Below, in pieces: positions 51,358-59,713 of a stretch of DNA of 64,000 nt. The position numbers and the translations under genes were made by a program. The DNA lies in assembly GCA_963700735.1 (NCBI GenBank), contig CAVOYR010000005.1:620001-684000 (forward strand). Direction: 5' to 3'. How positions within the stretch are numbered: position 1 is the stretch's first letter; each line of letters starts with the position of its first letter. This DNA comes from Anderseniella sp963700735. GTDB taxonomy: Bacteria; Pseudomonadota; Alphaproteobacteria; Rhizobiales; Aestuariivirgaceae. The notes beneath the pieces are model-generated. The model worked only from the letters and a program-made list of their open reading frames with translations, was not told the origin of the DNA and searched no databases.

Positions 51358-52929
51358 TCAGGAGACGCTATCGGGAAGCGTCAGCTTGCGGGTTGCAATG
51401 AAGGCCTGCAACTGCTCGTCGAGGCCCTGGTCCAGGTCTGGTGCGACGTATTCGGTGAGCTGGCGCTGCCAGGTCACGTTGGCGCGCTGGGCAGCATCCA
51501 TGGAGCCTTCAGCCAGCCACTGCTCGAACGAGTTGTTGTCGGCAACGGAGGAGCGCCAGAAGGCATCCTCGAAGTTGCGCTGCGTGTGGGCGCAGCCGAG
51601 ATAGTGATTGCCCGGTCCCACTTCCTCCATGGCATCGAGCGCCTGGCCGTTTTCAGACAGGTCCACACCACCGGTGAACCGCTGCATCATGGACAGCTGA
51701 TCGCAGTCAATGATGAACTTCTCGTAGCTCGACACGAGGCCGCCCTCGAGCCAGCCTGCTGCGTGCAGCATGAAGTTGACGCCCGCGAGCACGCCGGGGA
51801 ACAGCGTGTTGGAGCTTTCGTGGGCAGCCTGGGCATCGGGCAGCTTGGAGGCGCACAGCGACCCGCCGGAGCGGAACGGCACGTTGAGACGCCGCGCCAG
51901 CTGGGCTGCACCAAACAGCACGTGGGCCGGTTCGGGCGTGCCGAACGTGGGCGCACCCGACTGCATAGACATGGACGAGGCAAATGTCCCGAACACCACC
52001 GGCGCACCGGGGCGGCAGAGCTGGGCGAAGGCCATGCCGACGGAGGCTTCCGCGAGGATCTGGGTCAGCGTGCCGATAACCGTGACGGGCGACATGGCAC
52101 CGGCGAGAATGAACGGCGACACGACGCACGCCTGTCCGGCGCGGGCATAGACCTTCAGCGCGCCGACCATGGTGTCGTCAAACACCATTGGCGAGTTGGC
52201 GTTGATCAGGTTGATCAGCACGCAGTTCTGGTCGACGAACTCGTCGCCGAACACCATGCGGGCCATGGCCACGCTGTCTTCGGCGCGTTCGGGCGCGGTC
52301 ACAGAGCCCATGAACGGTTTGTCGGAATAGCGGATGTGGCTGTACACCATGTCGAGGTGGCGCTTGGCGACCGGAATGTCGACCGGCTCGCACACGGTGC
52401 CACCGGAGTGGTGCATGGCGGGTGCCATGTAGGCCAGCTTCACGAAGTTGCGAAAATCCTCGATGGTGGCGTAGCGGCGGCCGCCCTGCAGGTCACGCAC
52501 GAAGGGCGGACCATAGACAGGGGCGAAAATCGTGTTGTCGCCGCCAACGACCACGTTGCGCTCCGGGTTGCGGGCGTGCTGGGTAAACTGTGACGGGGCG
52601 GTCTTGAGCAGGCCGCGCACGAGACCCTTGGGAAAGCGCACCCGCTCGCCCTTCACGTCGGCACCGGCGTCTTTCCACATCTGCAAGGCTTCGGCATCAT
52701 CGCGGAAGTCGATGCCTATTTCCTGCAGCACCGTCTCGCAATTGTTCTCGATTAGCGTCAGGCCTTCCTCACCCAGAACCTCGTACAGCGGGATCTGCCG
52801 GCGGATGTAGCTGAACGATTGCAACGGGCCACCCCGGCGCGCGGCGCGGCGGCTTTCGGCGCCTCCACCACCACGGCGGCTGCGGCGGTCGGCTTGGGGT
52901 TCTGGGCTGGCGGAAGGGTCTGCGGCCAT
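51358..52929 (-). CDS. Trimethylamine methyltransferase (MttB) family protein, non-pyrrolysine
   Basis: A 523-aa MttB-superfamily protein. After an Arg/Gly-rich N-terminus (about 40 residues), it has LIENNCETVLQEIGIDFRDD, TIFAPVYGPPFVRDLQGGRR, SPFILAGAMSPVTVIGTLTQ, LHAAGWLEGGLVSSYEKFI, and EVGPGNHYLGCAHTQRNFEDAFW, the conserved C-terminal block of this family. No in-frame TAG is present. It would transfer a methyl group from an amine to a corrinoid protein, feeding the tetrahydrofolate-linked enzymes encoded at 53.7-58.3 kb. Monocistronic, with its own terminator. It is divergent from the usp gene. Confidence 0.88.
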   Translation of the reverse strand: MAADPSASPEPQADRRSRRGGGGAESRRAARRGGPLQSFSYIRRQIPLYEVLGEEGLTLIENNCETVLQEIGIDFRDDAEALQMWKDAGADVKGERVRFPKGLVRGLLKTAPSQFTQHARNPERNVVVGGDNTIFAPVYGPPFVRDLQGGRRYATIEDFRNFVKLAYMAPAMHHSGGTVCEPVDIPVAKRHLDMVYSHIRYSDKPFMGSVTAPERAEDSVAMARMVFGDEFVDQNCVLINLINANSPMVFDDTMVGALKVYARAGQACVVSPFILAGAMSPVTVIGTLTQILAEASVGMAFAQLCRPGAPVVFGTFASSMSMQSGAPTFGTPEPAHVLFGAAQLARRLNVPFRSGGSLCASKLPDAQAAHESSNTLFPGVLAGVNFMLHAAGWLEGGLVSSYEKFIIDCDQLSMMQRFTGGVDLSENGQALDAMEEVGPGNHYLGCAHTQRNFEDAFWRSSVADNNSFEQWLAEGSMDAAQRANVTWQRQLTEYVAPDLDQGLDEQLQAFIATRKLTLPDSVS

Positions 52930-53068
52930 GATGTTGATCCACATGTTGAGTAAAACGTTCCCCTTGATACGGCGGACGGGGGCCGTGATCTTCGGATGAT
53001 ACGTCCTGTCATGATCGAATTGCGACTTGTGCCCCGATCCGGCCCGTCAATTCACCGCAGCATGCTGA

Positions 53069-53082
53069 TTGACAAGGATCAA
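53069..53082 (+). promoter_or_regulatory. FNR/FixK-type box upstream of uspA-like gene
   Basis: ttgacaaggatcaa fits TTGAY-N4-RTCAA exactly. It lies 80 bp before the ATG of the usp gene at 53163 and about 140 bp from the start of the divergent MttB-family gene, so it could affect either. Its match to the box of the other usp gene supports control of both genes by an FNR/FixK-type regulator. Confidence 0.72.
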
Positions 53083-53110
53083 TGCCCGCCAGAGGCCCCA
53101 ATCCCATACT

Positions 53111-53149
53111 TCTGTCATTCCCCAGGCGCCAGATGGCGCCATCGACAGA
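53111..53149 (+). promoter_or_regulatory. Nested inverted repeats in the usp leader
   Basis: ggcgcc-agat-ggcgcc is nested inside tctgtc...gacaga, 13 bp before the uspA-like ATG. It could fold as a leader hairpin just ahead of the RBS (AAAGGA). Function is inferred only from position. Confidence 0.4.
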
Positions 53150-53162
53150 AAGGACCCCTGCT

Positions 53163-53573
53163 ATGTTCAAGACAATCCTGGTTCCGGTTGATCTGGCCCA
53201 TGGCGATGTTGCCGCCCAGATGATCAAGGTCGCCCGTCAGGTTGGCGGTGCAGATGCCGAGATCCACGTCACCCATATCGTCAACGACATCCCCACCTAT
53301 GCTGCGGTCGAGATCAGCAGTGACCTGCTGGCGCGCACCCACAAGGCAGCCGAGGCAGAACTGGCGAAGATCGCCAAGGACAACAACATTTCCACGGCAC
53401 CCGACATGCGGCACGGCTCGCCCGGCAATGGCATTCTGGATGCCGCAGAGGACTTCAATGCAGACCTGATCGTCATCGGTTCGCACAAGCCGGGACTGGC
53501 CGACTATTTCCTCGGCTCGACGGCAGCGCGCGTGGTGCGCCATGCCCAATGCCCGGTGCTGGTGATGCGTTGA
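53163..53573 (+). CDS. Universal stress protein, single UspA domain
   Basis: A 136-aa UspA-type protein: MFKTILVPVDLAHGDVAAQM at the N-terminus and the nucleotide-binding segment LIVIGSHKPGLADYFLGSTA with the G...G...GST pattern near the C-terminus, ending CPVLVMR. ATG 53163 has AAAGGA upstream. It is preceded by an FNR/FixK-type box and followed by a terminator hairpin, so it is a single-gene unit likely induced at low oxygen. Confidence 0.9.
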   Translation: MFKTILVPVDLAHGDVAAQMIKVARQVGGADAEIHVTHIVNDIPTYAAVEISSDLLARTHKAAEAELAKIAKDNNISTAPDMRHGSPGNGILDAAEDFNADLIVIGSHKPGLADYFLGSTAARVVRHAQCPVLVMR

Positions 53574-53587
53574 CCTGGGCGAAACAT

Positions 53588-53630
53588 CCGGTGGCACGGC
53601 CTGACTGCACGGCCAATGCCACCGGCCTTT
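53588..53630 (+). terminator. Probable terminator after uspA-like gene
   Basis: A 9-bp perfect stem ccggtggca / tgccaccgg with an internal ggcc/ggcc pairing, followed by cctttcc. It lies 14 bp after the usp stop codon. The T-tract is weak. Confidence 0.6.
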
Positions 53631-53725
53631 CCTGCGATTATCCTCCATGGCAGGCCTTTGAGCACTTCACGGGCCGCTGACCCATGCAGGTGATGAATCA
53701 TTTGACACGTCATTTCTGGTTCAAT

Positions 53726-53745
53726 ATATAAAGATATCTTTATAT
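53726..53745 (+). promoter_or_regulatory. Perfect 20-bp palindrome, probable operator of the metF-corrinoid operon
   Basis: atataaagatatctttatat is perfectly self-complementary over 20 bp, in a G+C-rich context, and ends 11 bp before the metF-like ATG, touching its RBS (GGAGA). A+T-rich palindromes of this form suit ArsR-family repressors. SahR, an ArsR-type regulator sensing S-adenosylhomocysteine, controls metF and related genes in proteobacteria from palindromes with a similar centre. Assignment to SahR is inferred, and no regulator gene of that type is in this window. Confidence 0.75.
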
Positions 53746-53756
53746 GGAGAGTGGAT

Positions 53757-54665
53757 ATGTCGATTGCATCGTTCTCGCGTGGTCAGTTCCAGCCCGGCGG
53801 TTCGCCGCGTGTCTCGTTCGAGGTGTTCCCTGCCCGCTCGACCATGCAGGCAGACGGCATGACCGAGCTGGCCGCCGTGATGAACCGCTATGACCCTGCC
53901 TTCGTGTCTGTGACCTATGGCGCGGGCGGCTCCAGCCGCGAGGCGACGTTCGGCACCGTCGGGCAATTGATCGAGAACGGTGATTTCCCGGTGGTCGGCC
54001 ACCTCACCTGCGCCGGCCAGACCCGGCAGCAGACCGACGCCGTTGTGGAACGCTACAAGGCTCAAGGCGTATCGGGCATCCTCGCCCTGCGCGGCGATGC
54101 GCCCGGCGTGAAAGGCCCGTACGAGCCACATCCCGGCGGCTACGAGAACGCCACCGACCTTGCCCGCAGCCTGTCGCGGCGTGGCGACATGGACATCTAT
54201 GTCGCTGCCTACCCGGAAGTTCATCCCGCATCGGCATCGGCTGGAGCATGCCTGGCCAACCTCAAGCGCAAGCTGACCGCAGGTGCCAAGGCGGGCATCA
54301 CCCAGTTCTTTTTCGATAATCGCGACTATTTCGACTTTCTCGAACGGGTGCGGGCTGCCGGCATCCATCAGCCGATCATTCCGGGCGTGCTGCTGATCCA
54401 CGACTTCAACAAGGTGGCGAGCTTTGCCAGCAAATGCCAGGCGCGCATCCCCGAGTCATGGCATGACATGTTCGACCGGTTGCCTGCGCACTCGGCCGAG
54501 CACAAGGAACAGGCCTGCGAACTGGCGGCAGACCAGATCGTGCGGCTGGCGGCGCAGGGCGTCGACCACGTCCACATCTACACCATGAACCGGCCTGACC
54601 TGGTGGAGCGGACCTGCAAGCTGGCCGGAATCTCGATGGTCTCCGCACCCGCAGCGGTGCGCTAG
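53757..54665 (+). CDS. metF: Methylenetetrahydrofolate reductase (MetF-like)
   Basis: A 302-aa TIM-barrel flavoprotein: RVSFEVFPARS, FVSVTYGAGGSSREATFGTV, VGHLTCAGQTRQQTDAVVER, GVSGILALRGDAPG and AGITQFFFDNRDYFDFLERV, all MetF family motifs. ATG 53757 has GGAGA seven bases upstream. It normally reduces methylene- to methyl-tetrahydrofolate. Here, at the head of a corrinoid methyltransfer operon, it may run in the oxidative direction to take methyl-tetrahydrofolate from demethylation to methylene-tetrahydrofolate. A biosynthetic copy for methionine synthesis is the alternative. Confidence 0.88.
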   Translation: MSIASFSRGQFQPGGSPRVSFEVFPARSTMQADGMTELAAVMNRYDPAFVSVTYGAGGSSREATFGTVGQLIENGDFPVVGHLTCAGQTRQQTDAVVERYKAQGVSGILALRGDAPGVKGPYEPHPGGYENATDLARSLSRRGDMDIYVAAYPEVHPASASAGACLANLKRKLTAGAKAGITQFFFDNRDYFDFLERVRAAGIHQPIIPGVLLIHDFNKVASFASKCQARIPESWHDMFDRLPAHSAEHKEQACELAADQIVRLAAQGVDHVHIYTMNRPDLVERTCKLAGISMVSAPAAVR

Positions 54666-54791
54666 GCCGGTCCGGTTCGCCGTGGCAGTCGGTTTTGATC
54701 GTGCGGCTGTCGCAATACCCACAGTCGTTGTGGCCGGTTGTCGACTATAGCTTCAGGCATTCGATTTTCGCTGCAAGGCAAGGCGCATTCC

Positions 54792-55088
54792 ATGGCTCAG
54801 CTCGTCATCACCTACTGGCGCGACATCCCTTCCCAGGTCACCGTGAAGGCCGGGCGCAAGGCCGAGAAGAAAATGCTGTCGGACCGGTTCCAGGAAGCCA
54901 TCGACATGGCGGCCATGCGGTCGGGCGCGGCAGATACCGATGATTACCTCGCCGAGTGGCGCCGTGCCGAGCCTGTGGAGGTTGGCGACGACCTGCTGGC
55001 AGAAGCGACCAGCGCGGCCGCAAAGATCGAAGCCGAATACGACAACGACCGCATCAAGAGCCTGATCGGCAATGGCGGCCGGGCCTGA
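54792..55088 (+). CDS. Virulence-factor family small protein of the corrinoid locus
   Basis: A 98-aa protein beginning MAQLVITYWRDIPSQVTVKA and continuing with a charged helix (AEKKMLSDRFQEAIDMAAMR). It matches, from memory, the small family annotated only as virulence factor that often accompanies methyltetrahydrofolate:corrinoid methyltransferases in alphaproteobacteria. The name does not imply pathogenicity. It lies between metF and the corrinoid methyltransferase gene, with about 70 bp to the latter. Role unknown; possibly an accessory of the methyltransferase. Confidence 0.7.
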   Translation: MAQLVITYWRDIPSQVTVKAGRKAEKKMLSDRFQEAIDMAAMRSGAADTDDYLAEWRRAEPVEVGDDLLAEATSAAAKIEAEYDNDRIKSLIGNGGRA

Positions 55089-55158
55089 CGGACCGGCACT
55101 TGCAACACCCTTCCAATTGCCTGACCATCCGCGCGCCTCGAAAGGACGCAATTCTCCC

Positions 55159-56241
55159 ATGACCCGCACCATCATTGCTTCCGCTACCCGCGAAGTCATC
55201 ATCGGTTTCGACCAGCCGTTCTGCGTAATCGGCGAACGCATCAACCCCACGGGCCGCAAGAAGCTGGCCGCCGAACTTGAGGCGGGCGACTTCACGACCG
55301 TCGAGAAGGACGCGCTGGAACAGGTTGCCTGCGGAGCCACGGTGCTGGACATCAACTCGGGCGCGGTGTTCTCCAACAAGATGGCCGAAGATCCGCGCTA
55401 CGCCGACAACAACTTCGTCGAGCCGCCACTGATGCGGGAACTGGTGGAACGCGTGCAGGCGCTGGTCGACGTGCCATTGTGCATCGACAGCTCGGTGCCG
55501 GGTGCCCTGGAAAACGGCCTGCAGGCCGCCAAGGGCCGTCCGCTGCTCAACTCGGTCACCGGCGAGGAAGAACGCCTCGAACTGGTGCTGCCGCTGGTCA
55601 AGAAGTACGACGTGCCGGTGGTTGCCATCTCCAACGACGACACCGGCATTTCCGAGGATCCGGACGTGCGGTTTGCCGTGGCCAAGAAGATTGTCGAGCG
55701 TGCTGCCGATTACGGCATCAAGCCGCACGACATCGTGGTGGACCCGCTGGTTATGCCGATCGGTGCCATGGGCACCGCTGGCCTGCAGGTGTTTGCCCTG
55801 GTGCGCCGCCTGCGCGAGGAACTTGGCGTCAACACCACGTGCGGTGCGTCGAACATCTCGTTCGGCCTGCCCAACCGGCACGGCATCAACAACGCGTTCC
55901 TGCCGATGGCGGCTGCTGCCGGCATGACCAGCGCCATCATGAACCCGGTGCAGCTTGCCACCACCTCCAAGAAGTACGAAGAGCACATCGCCAAACTGGC
56001 CGAGATGGGCATCATTATCCCCGAAGGCATCGATCCGGCAGCCCTTGCGCCGCTGCTCGGCATCGGGCACATGACCGGCAAGCCGTCGAAGGAAATCGAA
56101 GCGATCAAGGCGGCCGACTTCCTGCTCAACAATGACCCCTCCGGTGCAAGCTGGATCAGGTTCAACAAGGCGCCTGCGTCCGCCAATACACCACTGGGTG
56201 CAGGTGGCGACCGCGAAGGAAGACGCCGCCGCCGCGGCTGA
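55159..56241 (+). CDS. Methyltetrahydrofolate:corrinoid protein methyltransferase (MtgA/AcsE/MetH-pterin-domain type)
   Basis: A 360-aa pterin-binding (DHPS-like) barrel: FCVIGERINPTGRKKLAAEL, ATVLDINSGAVFSNKM, VPLCIDSSVPGALENGL and GASNISFGLPNRHGINNAF are the conserved blocks of this family. It moves methyl groups between tetrahydrofolate and a corrinoid protein. The C-terminus has a basic Arg-rich tail. Upstream in-frame codons exist, but ATG 55159 fits the family N-terminus. Together with the MttB-family enzymes it would complete substrate demethylation to methyl-tetrahydrofolate. Confidence 0.88.
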   Translation: MTRTIIASATREVIIGFDQPFCVIGERINPTGRKKLAAELEAGDFTTVEKDALEQVACGATVLDINSGAVFSNKMAEDPRYADNNFVEPPLMRELVERVQALVDVPLCIDSSVPGALENGLQAAKGRPLLNSVTGEEERLELVLPLVKKYDVPVVAISNDDTGISEDPDVRFAVAKKIVERAADYGIKPHDIVVDPLVMPIGAMGTAGLQVFALVRRLREELGVNTTCGASNISFGLPNRHGINNAFLPMAAAAGMTSAIMNPVQLATTSKKYEEHIAKLAEMGIIIPEGIDPAALAPLLGIGHMTGKPSKEIEAIKAADFLLNNDPSGASWIRFNKAPASANTPLGAGGDREGRRRRRG

Positions 56242-56266
56242 TCGCAACCGGCAACAGGGACCACAA

Positions 56267-58309
56267 ATGACAGACGCCACCCGCGACGACGCACTCATCG
56301 TCTTCACACCCTCCGGCAAGCGCGGCCGGTTTCCACTGGGCACACCGGTGCTGCAGGCGGCCCGGGCGCTGGGGGTGGACATCGACAGCGTGTGTGGCGG
56401 GCGGGCCATCTGCGGCCGCTGCCAGATCACGCCGTCCATTGGTGATTTTGCCAAGCACGGCATCAGCTCAAAGCCTGAAAACCTTGGCCCGGTCACCCAG
56501 GTCGAGGTGCGCTACGACGAAAAGCGCGGGCTGAAGCCCGGCCGCCGGCTGTCCTGCCAGACGCTGATCCAGGGCGACACCGTGGTCGATGTACCGCCGG
56601 AGAGTCAGGTCCACAAGCAGGTCGTGCGCAAGCGCGCCGAAGTGCGCGACATCAAGCTCGATCCCGTTGTCAGGCTCTATTACATCGTCGTCGAAGAGCC
56701 GGACATGCATCACCCGTCCTCCGACATGGAGCGGGTGTATGACGCGCTGCGGCTGCAATGGGGCGTCGAGCAGCTCACCTGTGACCTCGCCATCATGCAG
56801 GCGCTGCAGGTTGCCCTGCGCAAGGGCGAGTGGCGCATCACCGTGGCCGTGCACCACCGCATGGCCGGCAAGATACCGCGCATCGTGGCGCTGTGGCCGG
56901 GCTTCCACGACCAGGCCTACGGCATGGCCGTTGATGTCGGCTCGACCACCATCGCCGCGCACCTGTGCGACCTGGCCACCGGCGAGATCAAGGCGTCGGC
57001 GGGGCTGATGAACCCGCAGATCCGCTTCGGCGAAGACCTGATGAGCCGCGTCTCCTACGTGATGATGAACCCGGGCGGCGACAAGGAAATGACCGCCGTG
57101 GTGCGCGAGGCCCTCAACGAACTCGCCCAGGAAGTGGCGCGCGAAGCAGGCGTCGCCATCAATGACATCCTCGAGGTGGTCGTGGTCGGCAACCCGGTCA
57201 TGCATCACCTGCTGCTGGGCATCGACCCGGTCGAGCTTGGCGGTGCGCCGTTTGCGCTGGCGACCGGCCTGGCCATCACGCGCCCTGCCCGCGAGTTCGA
57301 CCTCAACCTCAACAACGGTGCATACGTCTACGTGCTGCCGTGCATCGCCGGTCACGTCGGCGCCGATACTGCGGGCGTCGTGCTGTCTGAAAGCCCGCAT
57401 CTGTCAGACGAGATCATGCTGGTGGTGGACGTGGGCACCAACGCCGAGATCGTGCTGGGCAACAAGGACAGGCTGCTGGCCTGTTCGTCACCCACCGGCC
57501 CCGCGTTCGAAGGCGCGCAGATTTCGTGCGGCCAGCGCGCAGCGCCTGGCGCCATCGAGCGCATCCGTATCGATCCCGACACCCTGGAACCCCGCTTCAA
57601 GGTGATCGGCTGCGACAAGTGGTCGGACGAGCCGGGCTTCGACGACGACATAGCGGCAACCGGCGTCACCGGCATCTGCGGGTCCGGCATCATCGAGGTG
57701 ATCGCCGAGATGTACCTGGCCGGCATCATCAACCAGGATGGCATGTTCGATGGCTCCTATGCGCAGCGCTCGCCGCGCGTGGTGCAGACGGGCCGTACCT
57801 TCTCGTACGTGGTGCGCGAGGGCGAGCCGCTGATCTCCATCACCCAGAACGATGTGCGCGCCATCCAGCTTGCCAAGGCGGCCCTTTATGCCGGTGTGCA
57901 ACTGCTGATGGACAAGCTCGAACTGACCACAGTGGACACCATCCGGCTGGCCGGCGCATTTGGCAGCCATATCGACGTGAAGTACGCGATGATCCTCGGG
58001 CTGATCCCCGACTGCAACCTGGCCAAGGTGCATTCGGCCGGCAATGCGGCAGGCACCGGAGCGCGGATTGCGCTGCTGAACACCGCCGGCCGCACCGAGA
58101 TCGAGCAGGTCGTGCGGCGCATCGAGAAGATCGAGACCGCGGTTGAGCCGATGTTCCAGCAGCACTTCGTCGAGGCCATGGCGATACCGCACAAGACGGC
58201 CGGCTTCCCCAACCTGTCGACCCACGTGACGCTGCCGCAGACCAAGGAAATCTTCGCTGCCAACGCGGACGGCTCGGAAGCCCGCCAGCGCAGGCGCCGC
58301 CGGCCGTAA
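56267..58309 (+). CDS. Corrinoid activation protein (RACo/RamA-like): 2Fe-2S ferredoxin domain plus ASKHA ATPase
   Basis: A 680-aa protein. An N-terminal 2Fe-2S domain has Cys43, Cys49, Cys52 and Cys97 (VCGGRAICGRCQ ... LSCQT). A middle domain is followed by an ASKHA-fold ATPase with phosphate loops AVDVGSTTIAAHLCDLATGE and LVVDVGTNAEIVLG and the C-terminal LAGAFGSHIDVKYAMI. This is the domain order of RACo/RamA-type activases, which reduce inactive Co(II) corrinoid proteins back to Co(I) using ATP. ATG 56267 has AGGGA upstream. It directly follows the corrinoid methyltransferase gene. Confidence 0.92.
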   Translation: MTDATRDDALIVFTPSGKRGRFPLGTPVLQAARALGVDIDSVCGGRAICGRCQITPSIGDFAKHGISSKPENLGPVTQVEVRYDEKRGLKPGRRLSCQTLIQGDTVVDVPPESQVHKQVVRKRAEVRDIKLDPVVRLYYIVVEEPDMHHPSSDMERVYDALRLQWGVEQLTCDLAIMQALQVALRKGEWRITVAVHHRMAGKIPRIVALWPGFHDQAYGMAVDVGSTTIAAHLCDLATGEIKASAGLMNPQIRFGEDLMSRVSYVMMNPGGDKEMTAVVREALNELAQEVAREAGVAINDILEVVVVGNPVMHHLLLGIDPVELGGAPFALATGLAITRPAREFDLNLNNGAYVYVLPCIAGHVGADTAGVVLSESPHLSDEIMLVVDVGTNAEIVLGNKDRLLACSSPTGPAFEGAQISCGQRAAPGAIERIRIDPDTLEPRFKVIGCDKWSDEPGFDDDIAATGVTGICGSGIIEVIAEMYLAGIINQDGMFDGSYAQRSPRVVQTGRTFSYVVREGEPLISITQNDVRAIQLAKAALYAGVQLLMDKLELTTVDTIRLAGAFGSHIDVKYAMILGLIPDCNLAKVHSAGNAAGTGARIALLNTAGRTEIEQVVRRIEKIETAVEPMFQQHFVEAMAIPHKTAGFPNLSTHVTLPQTKEIFAANADGSEARQRRRRRP

Positions 58310-58399
58310 GGTCAAGGGCTGTCAGAACACGGCTGGCCGGAATCAACCGGCTGGCCTAGGCTTCAGTCATCACCAATCCTGCTCAAGGAGCCACCCCGC

Positions 58400-58792
58400 A
58401 TGATGTTTCTCTCGAAGTACCAGCCGCAACTTCTCTCCGTGTTGCGGGTCATGTCCGGCCTGCTGTTGCTGCAGCACGGCACCACGAAGTACCTGTCGCT
58501 GCCGCCCACCAGCATGTCCGGTGCCGACCCGACGTCCCTTGGCGGGATAGCTGGTATCCTGGAGCTTGTGCTGGGCGCCATGCTGGTGCTTGGACTGTTC
58601 ACGCGGCCCGTGGCGTTCGTGCTGAGCGGTCTGATGGCAGCGGCCTACTTCATTGCCCACGCACCGAAGGACTTCTATCCGATCGTCAATGGCGGGGAAC
58701 TCGCGGCACTTTATTGCTTCGTGTTCCTGTTCATCGCTGCAGCCGGTGGTGGTAGCATCAGCCTTGACCGGATGATGGGCCGCAAGGGCTGA
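58400..58792 (+). CDS. DoxX family membrane protein
   Basis: A 130-aa protein with four hydrophobic segments: VLRVMSGLLLLQHGTTKYLS, GGIAGILELVLGAMLVLGLF, RPVAFVLSGLMAAAYFIAH and ALYCFVFLFIAAAGGGS. The RxxxGxxxxxHGxxK start is typical of DoxX. The family includes thiosulfate:quinone oxidoreductase subunits and detoxification-associated membrane proteins. Its role here is unknown. Confidence 0.85.
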   Translation: MMFLSKYQPQLLSVLRVMSGLLLLQHGTTKYLSLPPTSMSGADPTSLGGIAGILELVLGAMLVLGLFTRPVAFVLSGLMAAAYFIAHAPKDFYPIVNGGELAALYCFVFLFIAAAGGGSISLDRMMGRKG

Positions 58793-58870
58793 CCGGGCGG
58801 TCGCGAAATCGACAGACTGCCGTGTCACAACCCGGGCCTCAGGCACCACAGGTCACTGGGAGGCACGCTC

Positions 58871-59713
58871 ATGAGCAAGGCACGAGACAAGGCAGAGGCG
58901 TTCGCACAGCTTCACCGGCGGGAGGACCGCGCACTGATCCTGCCCAATGCCTGGGATGCCGGATCGGCGCGCATGCTGGAAGCGCTGGGCTTTGAAGCCA
59001 TCGCCACCACCAGCGCAGGCTATGCATTCACGCAAGGAAAGCGCGACTGGCCCGGAGAAGTTGGCCGGGCCGAGGCCATGGCCTCGTGCAAGGCCATCGT
59101 CAAGGCGACCAGCCTGCCCGTGTCTGCCGATCTTGAAAACGGTTTCGGCCTGAAGCCCGAAAGCGTTGCCGAGACCATCCGGCAGGCGGCGGCAGCAGGA
59201 CTTGCCGGTTGCACCATCGAAGACACGTCGGGCAAGCCGGACGATCCGATCATCGGCTTCCAGCATTCGGTGGAACGCATTTCAGCGGCAGTCCATGCCC
59301 GCGACAAGCTCAAGCGGCCCTTCGTGCTGACGGCGCGGGCAGAGAATTTCCTGCATGGCCGGCCCAACCTTGATGACACGATTTCGCGCCTGATTGCCTT
59401 TGAGGCTGCCGGTGCGGACGTGCTTTATGCGCCGGGGCTGTCGTCGCTGCAGGACATCGAAAAGGTGTGCGCGGCGCTGAGCAAGCCGGTCAACGTGGTG
59501 ATCGGCACAGCGGCAGCGCACTTCTCGGTGACAGACCTCGAGGAAGCGGGGGTGCGGCGCATCTCGATGGGGTCATCGTTCGCGCGCGCGGCCATCGGCG
59601 GTTTCCTGCAGGCAGTACGCGAAGTGCTGGGCAAGGGCACGTTCGAGTTTGCCCAGTACGCCGCCAGCTTTGACGAGATCAATGCGCTGCTGGCACCGCG
59701 TGCGAAAGGCTGA
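58871..59713 (+). CDS. Isocitrate lyase/PEP mutase superfamily protein
   Basis: A 280-aa barrel enzyme: ALILPNAWDAGSARMLEALG, TTSAGYAFTQGKRDW, metal-binding ADLENGFG, AGCTIEDTSGKPDDPIIGF, and FVLTARAENFL. These are the motifs of the PEP mutase/isocitrate lyase superfamily members annotated as carboxyvinyl-carboxyphosphonate phosphorylmutase-like. Lyase activity on a 2-hydroxy or 2-methyl acid is most likely. The substrate is unknown. It converges on the isomerase gene with 0-bp spacing. Confidence 0.85.
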   Translation: MSKARDKAEAFAQLHRREDRALILPNAWDAGSARMLEALGFEAIATTSAGYAFTQGKRDWPGEVGRAEAMASCKAIVKATSLPVSADLENGFGLKPESVAETIRQAAAAGLAGCTIEDTSGKPDDPIIGFQHSVERISAAVHARDKLKRPFVLTARAENFLHGRPNLDDTISRLIAFEAAGADVLYAPGLSSLQDIEKVCAALSKPVNVVIGTAAAHFSVTDLEEAGVRRISMGSSFARAAIGGFLQAVREVLGKGTFEFAQYAASFDEINALLAPRAKG

